A stretch of DNA of 64,000 bases from contig VWPU01017846.1 of assembly GCA_013398955.1 (NCBI GenBank), positions 1 to 64,000 of the forward strand. Direction: 5' to 3'. The notes beneath the pieces are model-generated. The model was not told where the DNA came from, did not search any database, and saw only the letters and a list, made by a program, of their open reading frames with translations. Positions 8,641-21,611 of this stretch are shown piece by piece. Source of the DNA: Callaeas wilsoni. Lineage: Eukaryota > Chordata > Aves > Passeriformes > Callaeidae. How positions within the stretch are numbered: the first letter of the stretch is position 1; every line of letters begins with the position of its first letter. Both the position numbers and the translations under genes were made by a program.

Positions 8641-11600
8641 TTTTTTCCTTGCTGTAATTTCTTACATTTTTTACATACATACATTGTAATAATTTCTTGA
8701 TTTGTCTTTCTTGATAGACAAAATTGTTTTAGTGTTAAAGATGGAACAGAGTAACAAAGGAGATAGGAGTAATCCTAATGTTACTGAGGTTCAAGGGGTT
8801 TTTTGGTTTTTTTTTGTATTCTTAATATGCATAGAGTTAGCAGCCTTTTTCTGAAGTAACCAATCCTCAGAGTAAATCAATGTGATGTATAGAGTGACTA
8901 CTATTTCCAAGGGTTTAAAAAATAAAAAAAAAAAAAGACTTGTGCACTTTCAATAAACTCTGAAGAAAATACCATGCAACAGTGTTACAGGATAACTTCA
9001 GAGCTGCTGGCAACGTCCATCAGTAACCAGGATGATATCTGGCATTCGCCAGTGACAATCAAACATAAGTTTAGCAGCACACGACTTCAATATTCACCTC
9101 TGAAATAATAATCTAAAAACCCCCAAATTTAGTATAAATTTACATAGATTATTTGCTTTTCGGCAGCACATTTTCATTGTAACATTACCGTAGGTTGTTT
9201 TTTCTGATAGGATGTGTGAAATGGGGCTTACAAAGAAGCCCTGCTTCTATGCCTTTGCTCATTTATCCAGATCCTAAAAAGGTCTATGGCTCCTCATTCA
9301 GCTGAAATTTGTCCTTGTTCATGATGACTTAAGCATGAAGAGCCAGTGCCACAGACCTCCATGGGAATACCTCTTGAAGAAATAAACCTTACTAGTGGAT
9401 CACTTGTGAGGTTGCCAGCAAGAATTGCTACTCAGCCCGACAAGTCATGGTTTCAACTTAATTAACTGGCTTTAAGCAGATTCTTATACAAACTCCAGAT
9501 GAATATTTGGTCAGCGAATGCAGAGTTTTCTGCTAGCACAGCTTGGAAGCTGTTGGTGTCAAACAAACCTAGTCAGCACTAGCTCAGCAACTACCATAGC
9601 TCCTGTAACGAACTTAACAGTAAAGGTAATGTAGGTGCTCTCTGTTATTTATGTCAGGCTCTGTCAAGTTTAACAGTACCTCTTTATGACATAGATGCCA
9701 TGCCATTGGACACTAAAGATGGCAGATCCAGCTCCATGGCCAGCACACCCTTATAAACTTACATTGCCCTTACTTCTGGGGGCCAGTGACCCCAGCAGAA
9801 AGGACAGCCATGAGCACTGACATCAGTGGCATCTCATGGCATCACGGATAAATCCAACAGAGGTGGGACTGTCAGAGCCTGGGAGTGTTGGGAGATGAAA
9901 ACTCAGCAGTGCTTAGCTGGCTGGAGGGCTTTTCCCTGGCTATTTTCAGCTTTCCCCCGAATGCCCCATAGGTGACACCCTATGCAGTGCCACTCCCCAC
10001 AGACCACCAGCTGGGCTGTAGGGACACAGCTTTACGTACCACTACTTGAATCAAAGTGTTTCAGCTTCTACACTAAGCCAAACTCTTTCCCTCTAAAAAA
10101 TTTCCTATAAATCAAAACATTTCATTTTACCCAAAATGAAGACTTTTGTGCTGGTTTTGAAGTATTTAGCCCTTCAAAGAAAATCAGCTTGGAATCAAAT
10201 ATGCAATAAGGTTCATCTTGAGAGTGCAGAAAAAGTGTTTTGTATTTTTTTCTCTCTTTCAGTTTGGTAACAGGCTCACATCTGGAGTGATAGGAAAGGT
10301 CTGTCACGCCTGGACCAAAAGCTAAAACCTCACCAACTTGTCCCTTCTCAGCCACCAGAAACTGCAGCAAAACCTCTCATTTTCTCCTTGGTCAGCAGGA
10401 CACAGAGAAAGCAACAACCCCTGAACTAGTTGAAACTGCTGCCTGTGCTCTGGGTTGAAGGTTTTAAATTTTTTTTTTAAAGATGAGGGCTCACATGAAT
10501 ATGCTCCAAGATACTTCACTCATGGAATTGGAGAGGGCTGTAATTCAGCCTGAAACCGGAATTTATGCTTCACTCTTAGTTCCTACTGCCTAGGAGAATA
10601 GTTACTAATCAAATCACAAACTGTGTCTGTGACCTGTGCTAAGTTTTCAAATTCATTTGGTTTTGGTTTTGATAGCTTCAACAGAATTGTTGAATGACGT
10701 TTCCTTTAGCAAGAGTTTTCCAAACAAATTTATTTCATTTCTGCTTGCAAGAAGTGGAAAAAATGTATTTTCCTTGTGCCTGCTTGGAACTACATGTACC
10801 TCTGGGGCCCAGAAGGTGACATATCTTTCACAAGTGTTTCCTCTAATAAGCGTAGAGAGGAGAAACTAATGGCCGTGAGCTGTAGCTACCAGAAGATTAG
10901 AAATATTCTGTACTGAAATAAGTTAACTGTTGCTCAGCATTTGGACTCGTGGAGCATAGAGCTGACTAGGTTGAGCCTATGGAGAGAATTGGAAATCGAA
11001 CCTTTTAGCTGGAAAAGGAGATCCCCTGAAAATAATAGTGTTGGACCAAATGTACAGGAACAAACCTGGAAGAGCTTAGCTGAATGCTAAATGCGAGGGT
11101 TTAAGCTGAATTCTTCACTTCGTCTGGGCCTTTTGTATGCAGCCAGCATTGTAACAGCAAAGTGGAATATGTTGGGCATTTTGTCGTGGTTGAGAGTAGA
11201 ATTGGGGAGAAATGCTAAGTGGATGGGAAGGGGGGAGACAAACCCATTCAGGGCTCCATGACTTTTTTTGAGAGAACAGAAAAAATACAAGTTTGGGTTC
11301 AGCAAATCAGTGCAGCAGGGCAGAGCTGTGGTAGCAAGGGGGAGTGCCCTTGCCCAGGTGCAATGCAAGGACAGAAGGACACACCCATCTCCCTGCTGCC
11401 TGGAAGATGGGGTGTACACCTCATTCCCCGTGACCCAGGATGGCAGCAGGGCCCAGGAGGAAACAGGCTTCCCAAATGTGCTCTTCCCCAGCACATGGAA
11501 GAAGTGCTGTTTTGAGTCCATACCCCCAAAGCAAGCACAGAGCTATGGCAAAAAACTCCATGGGATTTCAGAGGCTCCAGGTAGCTCATGGGCTGTCTTG

Positions 11601-14600
11601 AACCAACCCAATTCTTTGCATAAAAGTAGAATCCAGCAGACCTGGAATTACACTTTAGTAAGAGGAATAACAATGCATACCCTTTATGGTATTCAGTATT
11701 ATGATACTACCCCATATCTATCAGTTTGAATGTCAAAAATACACTGTTTAATGGATTAAATTATTTTATCAGTTCTCCATTTGGAAGGCAAAAACCTGCT
11801 GTGCAAGGATCAAGAAGTAAATAAAATCTGGTGATGAAGGACTAAACTCTGATGGGAATTTTGCTGGAGAAAGGCCTGCTCAAGTTGACCTATTTAATTA
11901 CAATGCAATAAAATGCAATTTCCTTTACATCATTACACTCTAATGTCAACCTTAGAATCAGAAATTTGTCGAAATCTGAGCAATAGGGTTCATCTGTGGT
12001 TACCTTTTGGTAATAAAAAAATGTAAAAAGATGCTTTTAAGGAAACATGTTAATAATTAAATATAAATTTGGTGGTCTAAATGAAGAGTACTGATGATGC
12101 TAAAAAGGGCAAAGATGTAATTATTTTTGTTGATGTCTGTTATTCATTTGTGGGCCATCAAACTATAAACTGGGGTACTTTATTGACTGCAATATATACT
12201 GGATATGTGCCATATTATTCAAGAAAAACAATACACTGCAAAAACAATACAGAGAAGAGGTAATTTGTACAGAGTTCATGAGACAATTATATAATCTAAT
12301 TACAAAACTGACTCACTACGCCCTTGGTTCTATTTGTTATAAAGGAATTGAAGGACATACTAAATATACTCAGAGTCTAGGAATTTAAATTTAAATCCTG
12401 CCTGTACACCCAATCATCCAGGAACCGGTGTGATCCGGCACGTACATCATGAGTCCCAAAAGAAGGATGCCTTGATATGGGATTCAGGATACTACTTAAT
12501 TTTCCTGTGTGATGGAGATTAAACTACTGCCGCGTTTTCCTGAGAAGTGCTTTGAAACTCAGTCGATATCACAGAAAAGCTTTTAATAATGCCAATGACA
12601 CACAAGAAGAAGTGTAATTAATTATTTATTTCCGAAGGTGACAGCAGTTTGAAATCTGTCTGTATTTCACATGCTTCTTTGGTACAAAGCCTCTGGAGAA
12701 ATGCACCAGGAACATTTGAATTCAAGTGAAGGTGTTTCATGTTCAAACATAAAAAAATCACTGAGGTGCCTGAACACAAGATATCACCAAGGCTTTGCAC
12801 ATGTCACTCATTCACAGAGAAGCTCATCTAAGCACAGAAATGACCAAAGCCAAAACAAAAGTACGTTGCTGAATTACTCTGTGAATTTTCAAGTTGTAGC
12901 TGCACCGCAACTGTTTGAACTCTTTTCAGATGTTTTTCCTTAAACTTTTAATTCTTTTTAAGGAACATATAAATATTTCCTTTCTTGATCATATAAAGAA
13001 AATTTATTAAATAAAGCCTTTTTTTGCATCTCTTCTGATGTTTTTTATTCTGAATTTACTGTGCATTTTATATTTGAATAGATTTTAATGGGTGACATCT
13101 AACCGTACCATAGTAAATTGTGGAAGAGGCTAGTATTCAGAATGATTAGAAGGAGTATTTGTTTGTAAAACAGGAAAAAACCTCAGTGTCTCTGTATTTG
13201 TTTTAATTAATGGTAATGCTGGCTTGCATGCAATAATTTTTTAATGAATGCTACGAGAATCTAAGAGGCAGAATAGCTAATGGAGAGCCTGGGACACCTG
13301 AGTCTAGTTTTGACTCAGGTAGGGAAGTCATAATTCTGCATATTGGAAATTACAATTCTGCAGCATATTGGCCCTGGTGCAATCCTGGCTTCAGAAATCC
13401 TTTCCCCCTGCCAGGAGGGACTCTCCTGCCTGGAGGAGTCACTCCAGTGCCAGCACAGCAATCCACTGCCTTCTCTCAGTTGTATTAATGAAATTCCTTG
13501 TGGGACCACACTGGAAGAAAGACCATTGAAGTGATTACAATTAAAAATAGCTCTTCCTCTGCTCCTCCCACAAAGAGTTTATTTTTAACTTCCATCACTT
13601 CAGCGCACTGATTTAAGCACTACTCTACACGCAGTTGTTTTGGCACAGCTGAGGAGGTGACAAACTGCAGGCCAGAGGTGGGAACAAGCATCTGGGGCAG
13701 GAGCTGGCTGCAGCAAAGCAAAGGCAAAGCTGGCAAAGGTGGTGTATCATGAGACTATGGTGTGATAGTTCACTGTGTGAACTTAAACTTTGCCTTTCCT
13801 GAGTGTTTTCGTAGCAGTGAAGCATCTCTGCTCCAAATTCCTAGTACAGGAGAGCTGGCCCAGTGTCGCTTTCCTACCCCAGCCTGGTTCATTTACATTG
13901 GAGATTTACAGTCATGTGAGACGTATCACCAAGAAATACAATGTACGTGAAGCCTCAGCTGAATCCTGAGGCTGATGTCCTTAGAGACATTTGGATAGCT
14001 AACTTTCAGGCAGTGGAAGGCTTAAATGGACAGGGTTAGGAGCAGGCATATGGCCAGTGACAATGCCTTGGCTGTAGGACAGCAGCCACCTACCCACGCA
14101 GCCTCCCAGTTCTCTGCTCACAGCCTTTAATGTTTGGCTTACATGCAAAGGATCAAGCTGTGTATGGGACTCAGGATCGAGTAAGAACTGGCAGGTCATT
14201 TTGGCTTCGATTTAGGACTCTTCCATCTTTTCTTAAAGCACAGGCTGTGAGTCACTTGCCAAAACCTTCTTTCTTATCTCTCCAACTTCCTGACATTTTA
14301 CCGACCTTAGGCTATGGTGGCTGTTTGATTTCTTCTGTCCCATGCCTGCAATTTTGGTCTTTTGAGGACTTGAAAGCTATGACCTAATTTGAATTTTTGT
14401 TAACAGCTATGTAAGTAGGCACTTGGGTGAACTTGCATAGCCTTTAAGCAGCCAGGAAGTCAGATAATATCTAATCTTGTCCCTCTTAGGGTAAAAGAGT
14501 GTCCCTAGCACACTATTAACCAATGCCTTCTAGAGCAGACAACACTGCATCATATAACATATCCTACGGTTCTCTATGTTAAAAACAATTATCTGACTGG

Positions 14601-17600
14601 CTCACATGTGAAAGCATCACAGCATGACATCATCTAGAACATACTGACCTCAATGGAAGAAGTAGCAATTCAGCTGAGTCTGGAGCGCTCCTTTAACACC
14701 TCAAGTAACCCACTTCACATATCACAATCTGAGTTTTGAGCCTCCACCATGTTCATCAGACATTACTTATTCTTCCAATCTTGATCCAGACTAGGAATCT
14801 AGATGATTTTCTAAATCATAACTGGCACTTTCGGCAGATTTACACTTCAGTGTCAAGCCCTTCAATAAGATCTTGTTTACCTTCACAAGCATATTGCTTC
14901 TCTTCTGCTCCATGCACACTGTTTCAGTTCTCCCTGAGGCTGAGTCCCTGAGACCTTCTTATAATGTAAACAAATTTAAAACAAAATAAAATAACATCAC
15001 AATGGCTCTAAAGTAGAACTTCCATGGCACTCTACTGTATCTTGATGGCATAAACAAAATGCCAACTGAAAAGGCAACCTTGAAAATCATCTAGCTCACA
15101 AAAGTATGATTTTGTGATGGAATGGGGCAGCCCAAGGTTGGCTGGACCATGTTGGACCACAAGGATCTCCAATCCTTGAAAAGCTCAATAGAGCCTTAGT
15201 CCTTCATCATCTGCATAATTAGCCTTGAAAGCATTTCTTCAAATGCTGTCACTGGTTTCAATGACTTTACCTGCAATGGAATATTTTTCCATTTGTCTTT
15301 GAACTTCAATCATGACTCTTCTGTCCTCACTTTGCAGAGGTGAAGAATCAAACAACCTGTACAGAGTATATACAATCTACACACTCACTGTGGAGACCAC
15401 AATGTATGGTATGTTAAAAGTTTTAAAAAATCACTGTACTTTCCTAGCAATCCTTGCATATCCACTGAGCTGGAAGTTATTTCAGAGAATACTCATGCTA
15501 CTCATAAAAAGCCATTATCAAAGTCAGCCAAAATTCCAAGAAAAAAAAATAGAAGGTCAGGCAGGTAACTAATACATTTTGGAGCTGTCAGGTTGTGACC
15601 TGAGGTATGTTTTCACAGGAAAGGCAAAAATGAGGTTCTTTCCCTGATGAGGAACAACACAGTGGTTTAAATAAGGAAGGATAAATGACGAACATACAGT
15701 TGCTGCCTGCACAGAAAACATTTCCGAAAAGAGGACTGATCAGATGTAGTCATAGTGGATGGCTATAAACTGCCAGACAGGCAGTGTCGACTCAGGGCTC
15801 CCACTCCTGAGCTCCCTTTCCCAGTTGCAGCTTATGTAAAAGATTATAAAGAAGGAAAACTCATGGAATAATGAAGATGAATGCAATAAATAGACCTGAG
15901 CCTGTCTACTTGTTTTAGTGGTTAATGCCACTGGAGAAACCCTGCAGGGCTTTAAGCAATTCTTAGTGATGAAGATTTATGAAGCCCTTTTAAAAACTTC
16001 ATTAAGGGGTCAGAGAGATTTAAGTGGCCTTACAAGCTCTGCACTAAGCCAAGAGATTCACTTTGCAGAAACTCAGCCAAGGGCAGTGAGGACAGAGCTG
16101 GCTTGCAAGGGCTCTTCACGCACTCTGGGAACAATTCTGTGTACCCTGTGCATGTGGGCAGTACAGCTTCATGCTGAAGTCCCCAGCAGGGTTGTGGCAA
16201 CTAAGATGGTTAAAGGAAGCTGCTTAGCAAAAGTATTTCCTCTGAATAATGTTAAGGCCGGCACAGTCTGCTAAGCAAGCCAAGTCTGTATACACTGCTC
16301 ACATAACTTTCGTCTTCCAGTTTCCCTCAGATTGTCTGAAATATGGTAAAGCCTTTTTTTTTTCTTTTCTTGTAGTTGGGATGTATTTTCCTCCTTCTGA
16401 TGACAAGTGCTGCCTCCATCCCGTCAAATCACAGCCCAGAATCTTGCCTTCCATACTGATGCCTCCAAGCAGTTGTTTAGGACTGTGATTATTTAGATAT
16501 AAATAGCAGTGCTCATTAATTTAGCAATCACTCCCAGCTATGAAAATGCAAATTGGGTTGGCTTGTTTGTGTTTTCAAGAAAGAGAGAAGGTGGTGGCGG
16601 TAGGTGGGAAGGGGAATATTCCCCAGGTGCTGCTGTTTATCACCTTTTTGTCTCACCCTGAGCCAGGGAATGTTTCATCTGCACCCTGCAGAGCTTTGCT
16701 GGGCTCTGTTCCATCACCACTGAGGTGGGTGTGCATCACACACCTCTTTATAAAGTTGGTTCTTGGACCAACAGCTTGGGTCAACCCCATAAAAAAAAAA
16801 AATCCTGGACTTCTTTTTAATAGGTATACAGCAGAATAAGCTCTGGTAGCTGGCAAAGGCAGCAAACTTTGACAGAGCAAGAGATGAAGGCTGCTTTTGT
16901 AGCTTCGCAAGTAAAACTATCACTCCCTTTGGCTTCTTGCAGCTTCCTGGCCATGAGGAAGCAGCCATGATGGAGCATGCTTCATCAGCTGTCATAAAAT
17001 TCAGTACAAACCAGAGCAGCACATCTCCTCCAAAAGCTGTGTTTCAGCCTGACTGCCCCCCTGAGCACCCTCTGCTAGATCTCTTATAACCTGATCCTCC
17101 ATGCTTTTTAAGGATTGTGGGAGGTGCTACACAGCCTAGTGCCTGGTGAGGAGGAGAGGAACCAGAACGAAAGAAGGTAAAAAGAGGAAAAGAGTAGAGC
17201 ATGGAGAAAGGGAGACCTGAAAAATCTGCAGCAGGAAGAGAAATGCTGCACTGCACCCTCGAAGACCTCTCTCACCTCACATCCTATCTCTGAGAGCTGC
17301 CAGCAGCAGGCACTTACAGAAACCTCCCTCAAAAACGCTAGTTATTATCCCCAGCATGTTAAATACCTTGGAATCTAAACACCTCCAGTATGAATTGACG
17401 TGAGCGCCTGAATTTTTGCAGTGCTTTGTTGGACAGAGGATCTAGTGATAGAATCAGCATAACAACTAATTTTCAGGATTTTAAGGGAGCTTGTTCATGC
17501 CAGCCTTCATTCAGGAGCACACTTTTTACATTCACAGAGCTTAAAGCACCTGCTTTACCCTGACTGAGAGGGATGGATGGATGGAACCTCACACTCGTGA

Positions 17601-18929
17601 ACAGAGCTCCTCAGCTAGGTTTTGTGGCAGAATGGCTCAAGCCTGGAGTAACCTCTTGGAAGGCTTGAATTTATGAATCATGTAACAGGCAAGCCTCTGC
17701 TTGAAATCAAGCAGTATCAATACTTCCCAAATAGTTATCCGATAAATGATTTAATATTAATGAACTGCATAAAAAAGTTTATCTACCATTACCTCCATCC
17801 AGCGCCTTCTCTTAGGGACCTTACCTCACCACCCTCATTTGAATACAATCATTTCTGATGCATTCCTGAAGGTACCAACAAGGTCAGGAGGTGTCTTCCC
17901 ATCTGCAGGAGCAAGCAGAGATTCAGGAGTGAGTGGATTACGAATATGGCTGGCAGGAAGGAGAAGCCTCCCTTGTGACAGTGAGTCAGATGATTATCAC
18001 CTTGACAAGGAAAATGACAACAGAAAAGCCAATTGCCTAATATCCCAAAGAAAGCAATTAAATGGTTTCATTGATAGAGGCTTTGGATGAGCTACACACT
18101 ACAAATAACAATTTCATTCAGGCCGTTTCAATGACACATGCTAGAGATAGGAAGAGCCATGACAACTACGTTCTGCCACAGCATTTTGGGAAACTGGGGA
18201 TCAGGAATTTTTCCAGAGTGGGAAGCTTGTTTTGCTCCCTGAAGACCTTGTTTTGACTTCAAACACTGCCGACTATGCATTGTTGCCACATTTTTTAGAT
18301 ATCTTTTTTATTGCTCCCTTGATTGTAGAGTGCAGGGAGATTTCCGCAGTAGACAAAGACTCTTCTGAGGCACATGCTATAACAGTGCAAGGAATCTGCT
18401 CCAAACCTTCCATAAATATAGAGTTAGCTCACTGTACCTGAGTGCCTCAATGTCAGGAACATTTTTTTCATGCCCTATTGAAACTGGAGATATAGGGAGG
18501 CAAACAGAAGCAGGGTGCTTCAGCCATTCAGTGTCTGACTTCCTGGGTGCCAGTGTCAGCCCTGGGTGCTGAGAGTCGCCTACACAGCCCAGAGGTGCAG
18601 AACGTTTCCTCTCTGATGCTCCTGTGTAGCTACTACCACTTGTGAGATGTTGCAATGGCTCAACTAAGAGAGTAAAGCTGGGTCTGCCATGCATAAGCCA
18701 AAGTAGGCAAAACTCTGACCTGCCTGGTTTAGGGTAATAGCAGCTGTGGAGAGTAAAAGCACTTGGATGGCTTAACAACAGTGGCAGAAAATAAATTCAC
18801 GGTGAAGTGTACTCTGGTCCTTCATCTGGAGCCATACTCCTAGTCTGTCAGAGTAGGAAATGTCTGAAGTGACAGGAATCCATGAATCAGGGGGCCATTT
18901 TCCATCGTTACCCTGGTGTGGCTTTTTTG
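8641..18929. other. Intergenic DNA, no gene recognised
   Basis: This is AT-rich, CpG-poor sequence. Open frames here are all shorter than 150 codons, overlap on both strands, and resemble no protein family I recognise. There is no clear LINE, LTR or tRNA. Short T or A runs are frequent (for example 8800-8815 and 16791-16802), and a GGAT string lies at about 17571-17583. In human the space upstream of GATA6 is a gene desert reaching towards MIB1, which fits. Confidence 0.6.
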
Positions 18930-18972
18930 ATTTGTTTTGTTTTGTTTTGTTTTGTTTTGTTTTGTTTTATTT
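18930..18972. repeat. (TTTTG)n microsatellite
   Basis: Roughly eight TTTTG units run from 18930 to 18972, then degrade to TTTTATTTTCC. Confidence 0.95.
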
Positions 18973-20229
18973 TCCACATACAAAACAATAGAGGTCATCA
19001 TTAAATTATTCAGGGACTTTTAATGATCCCAAATTAGCACTCCTAAACCTTCTACTTGCTTCAGGTTTGTGAGTGAAACAAAAGGTAAACCAAAGAAGAA
19101 TGCAGTTCTGAGTTTTCTTGAGTCAGCAGGAACTTTGCCAGCATTTGATTTTTAAAAATCTAGTTTCCTCAGCTGAAGTAGTCATGCAAAATTAGCAACC
19201 TCAAGAAGGAAAGTGCAAGCATGTGTTACTCCTGTTATACCCAAAACTGGGTTACACTTCCCTTCAGTTCCCTCAAGCAAAAACCTGTACACCTGGGAAG
19301 CACTGCAATTTTTCTTTTTGTCTCCCTTTGATGAGACTTTAGAAACAAGTGAGCAGCAGTGTTTGCTGCAAATTTTCTTTTGAGTGATGTCATGGCTCTT
19401 ACCTGGGGGCTGTCAGCCCAGCCACCACATCTTTCTGCAGAGGGGAAGGAGAACCTTACTCTTTCCTTTCCCCTCCATGTGGTAAGAAGCCACAGGGAAC
19501 CACGGAGCTGCGTCATCCTGACGTGCTATGACCAGATTGATCAGGAAGCTTTTCCTACTAGAAAGCAAAAGTGCTGTGACTGCTGGTCTGCCTGTGCATG
19601 TAGCCCGGGCTGTGTGTGGGAAATGGGGTGGGCAGGACAGCTTGTGCCCAGCACAGCGCTGTGCGGGGTTCCCCCTGTACCCCCGGGCTCTCGGGGAGCA
19701 CGGAGCATAAGCAGGACTGAGAGCATCTGCCAGTGGCAACCACCTCAAACTGCCAGTGGCCCCAGGTCCCACATGCTGCATTGTCTGGAATGAAATTGAG
19801 TATTTCACGAAATGAAGGGAAAAGTAAGTGATTCTTCAGGTATTGGACTTCAAATATACAAACTAGGCTGCTGCAAAGAGAAAAGGAATATTTTGTCTCC
19901 ATTGAGAGGTGGAAGGTAGAGGATCCACCAGAGAAAACTGGAGAATTGCCATCACCTGTGCTCTTAAAAGGAGGTTGAACACTTTAAGAGAATTCAAGAC
20001 ATAGGGAAAAAAGCATTTGGTGTCCCTCTGAGATCCTTCCCAACAGAATACCTCTGTGGCTCTTCAAATGTATGGTTATCCATATCTGCCAGTGGACAGT
20101 GCAGTCACAGGGGAGAAAAGTTGCATTCCTCAAACAAATGATTCAAAAATCAGCAACCTACTCCAGGAACAATCCACTATCAATGTTTTGCCTCGAACTT
20201 AGTCATGAAGCCAAGAGGAGTTAAAAAAG
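18973..20229. other. Intergenic DNA, no gene recognised
   Basis: Unremarkable sequence, with a GC-richer patch at 19590-19760 that gives short open frames on both strands. None has a recognisable domain. Confidence 0.55.
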
Positions 20230-21010
20230 GAACGACTGTGGCACAGCAATGAAACTCCTTCAATCGTTAATAAATACCAATAAATACCGGCGAGTGCTGG
20301 AATAAATCTTTATATTTCTAGAAATTAATCTAGCTGTGGAAAATTTAAACTGTGTCTTCCCTGCAGACACAGTCAAAACTAATCAAAATGCTCCTCATAA
20401 CACAAAGGAAATACCTCTGAGCTGCGATAAGGACTATGAATGTAGCTCTTTTACGTCTCCACTAGCTAATAACAATAAGATGGACTGGTGGCACTGTTTT
20501 CAGCACGGAGATTAATAGTCAGGGAGAAGCCGAGAAGGAGAAAGTACACTTTCAGTTTTCTTTCCGATGGCTAATTAAAAAGCCCATATCTGAAGGGAAA
20601 TGCTGTGGAAATGAGAGCTATTTGGATGTGCCTTCCCTCATCTACTATCACTCTGCTTTGTGAGGAATGCTTTATTAACGCTAATCTCATCTCTGTGCTT
20701 TGACAGAAGTTACAGTTTCCTTCCTTTGCAGCCGCTAAGGCTCAGTTCTATTACAGGGTTTGTTTAACGGCAGCTTTATTATTTTACTAAATTACCTCAT
20801 CTTCTGGGAACAAACTTAACCTTGAACTACGAAGCCAAATGTCTTTTTAATGATGCAAGTCTGTTTGGAAATTGTGCTTTGATGACTCTCAATTTTCTTC
20901 ATTCTGCATGTTTAATATGTGGAGTGTACACAAAAAAAGTAATTCTTTTCTGCAGGCCTTCCTGATCCACTATTTAAAATCAATTTGCTGCAATTATTAA
21001 GGTTAAGACT
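20230..21010. promoter_or_regulatory. Candidate long conserved non-coding element
   Basis: About 780 bases have few stop-free frames, few simple repeats and many homeobox-like cores (TTAATAAAT, GCTAATTAAAA, AACGCTAATC, GCAATTATTAAGG). A tandem AATAAATACC pair lies at about 20270-20289. The sequence is AT-rich yet information-dense, as expected for a deeply conserved developmental enhancer, here about 18 kb upstream of GATA6. The call is inference from texture. Confidence 0.3.
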
Positions 21011-21586
21011 AGTGGGAACAAACATTCTTAATGATATTCAGGCACCAGAGAGGAGCCTCTCACATCACTAGGGAACCCATCTTCAGTAAATTGGAAAATT
21101 ATACAGGATTGATGCTAAAATATTCCATATTGAAATGTTTAAATTCTAAGATAATATAAATATCACTCCTACATGCATTTTGGGATGCAGTCTTCCTGTG
21201 TTGCTTTGACACTCAAAGAGAAACTCTGAGAAACAATGAGAAGCTACCATTAACCCACATGAGACAGTGATTTGATCCAGAGTTTGTAGTCAGGCCAAAT
21301 GAATGTGATTTTCTAGTACAATCCGTGGGATAGTGGATCCCTCGGATCCCAGGGAGGCAAGGCTTTTGCTTACAGGTCCATTGTCTGAGCACAGAGGGTA
21401 AAGCAGGGTACTGGCCCATTTTGTTAACATCTGATGTACAGGAGAGGAATTGCTGTCTTGGTTCCTGGCTGATTCCCTCCCAAATGCCTGTAAGTTGCTG
21501 CAAACCCACACAAAAGACTTCTTGACTCTAGAAAAATGTGTGTCTGTGTTTAGGGTGTGTGCAGTTTGGGTACTTTTGAGGCTGTA

Positions 21587-21611
21587 TTGCCCAGAGGTCA
21601 CCTCTGGGCAA
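21587..21611. repeat. 25-bp perfect palindrome
   Basis: The left arm TTGCCCAGAGGT (21587-21598) is followed by a single C (21599) and the exact reverse complement of the arm (21600-21611). The centre reads GGTCACC and contains an AGGTCA nuclear-receptor half-site on each strand. An exact 12-base arm at this spacing is not expected by chance in a window this size. Confidence 0.9.

Noticed and set aside
13020..13080. Other T-rich, AT-rich blocks as enhancers
   Set aside because: AT richness alone without motif density or structure is not enough to call an element.
15121..15230. Possible CR1 fragment (GGACCACAAGGATCTCCAATCC)
   Set aside because: Phrases resemble retroelement 3' sequence, but no in-register protein or tail could be found, so it was not called.
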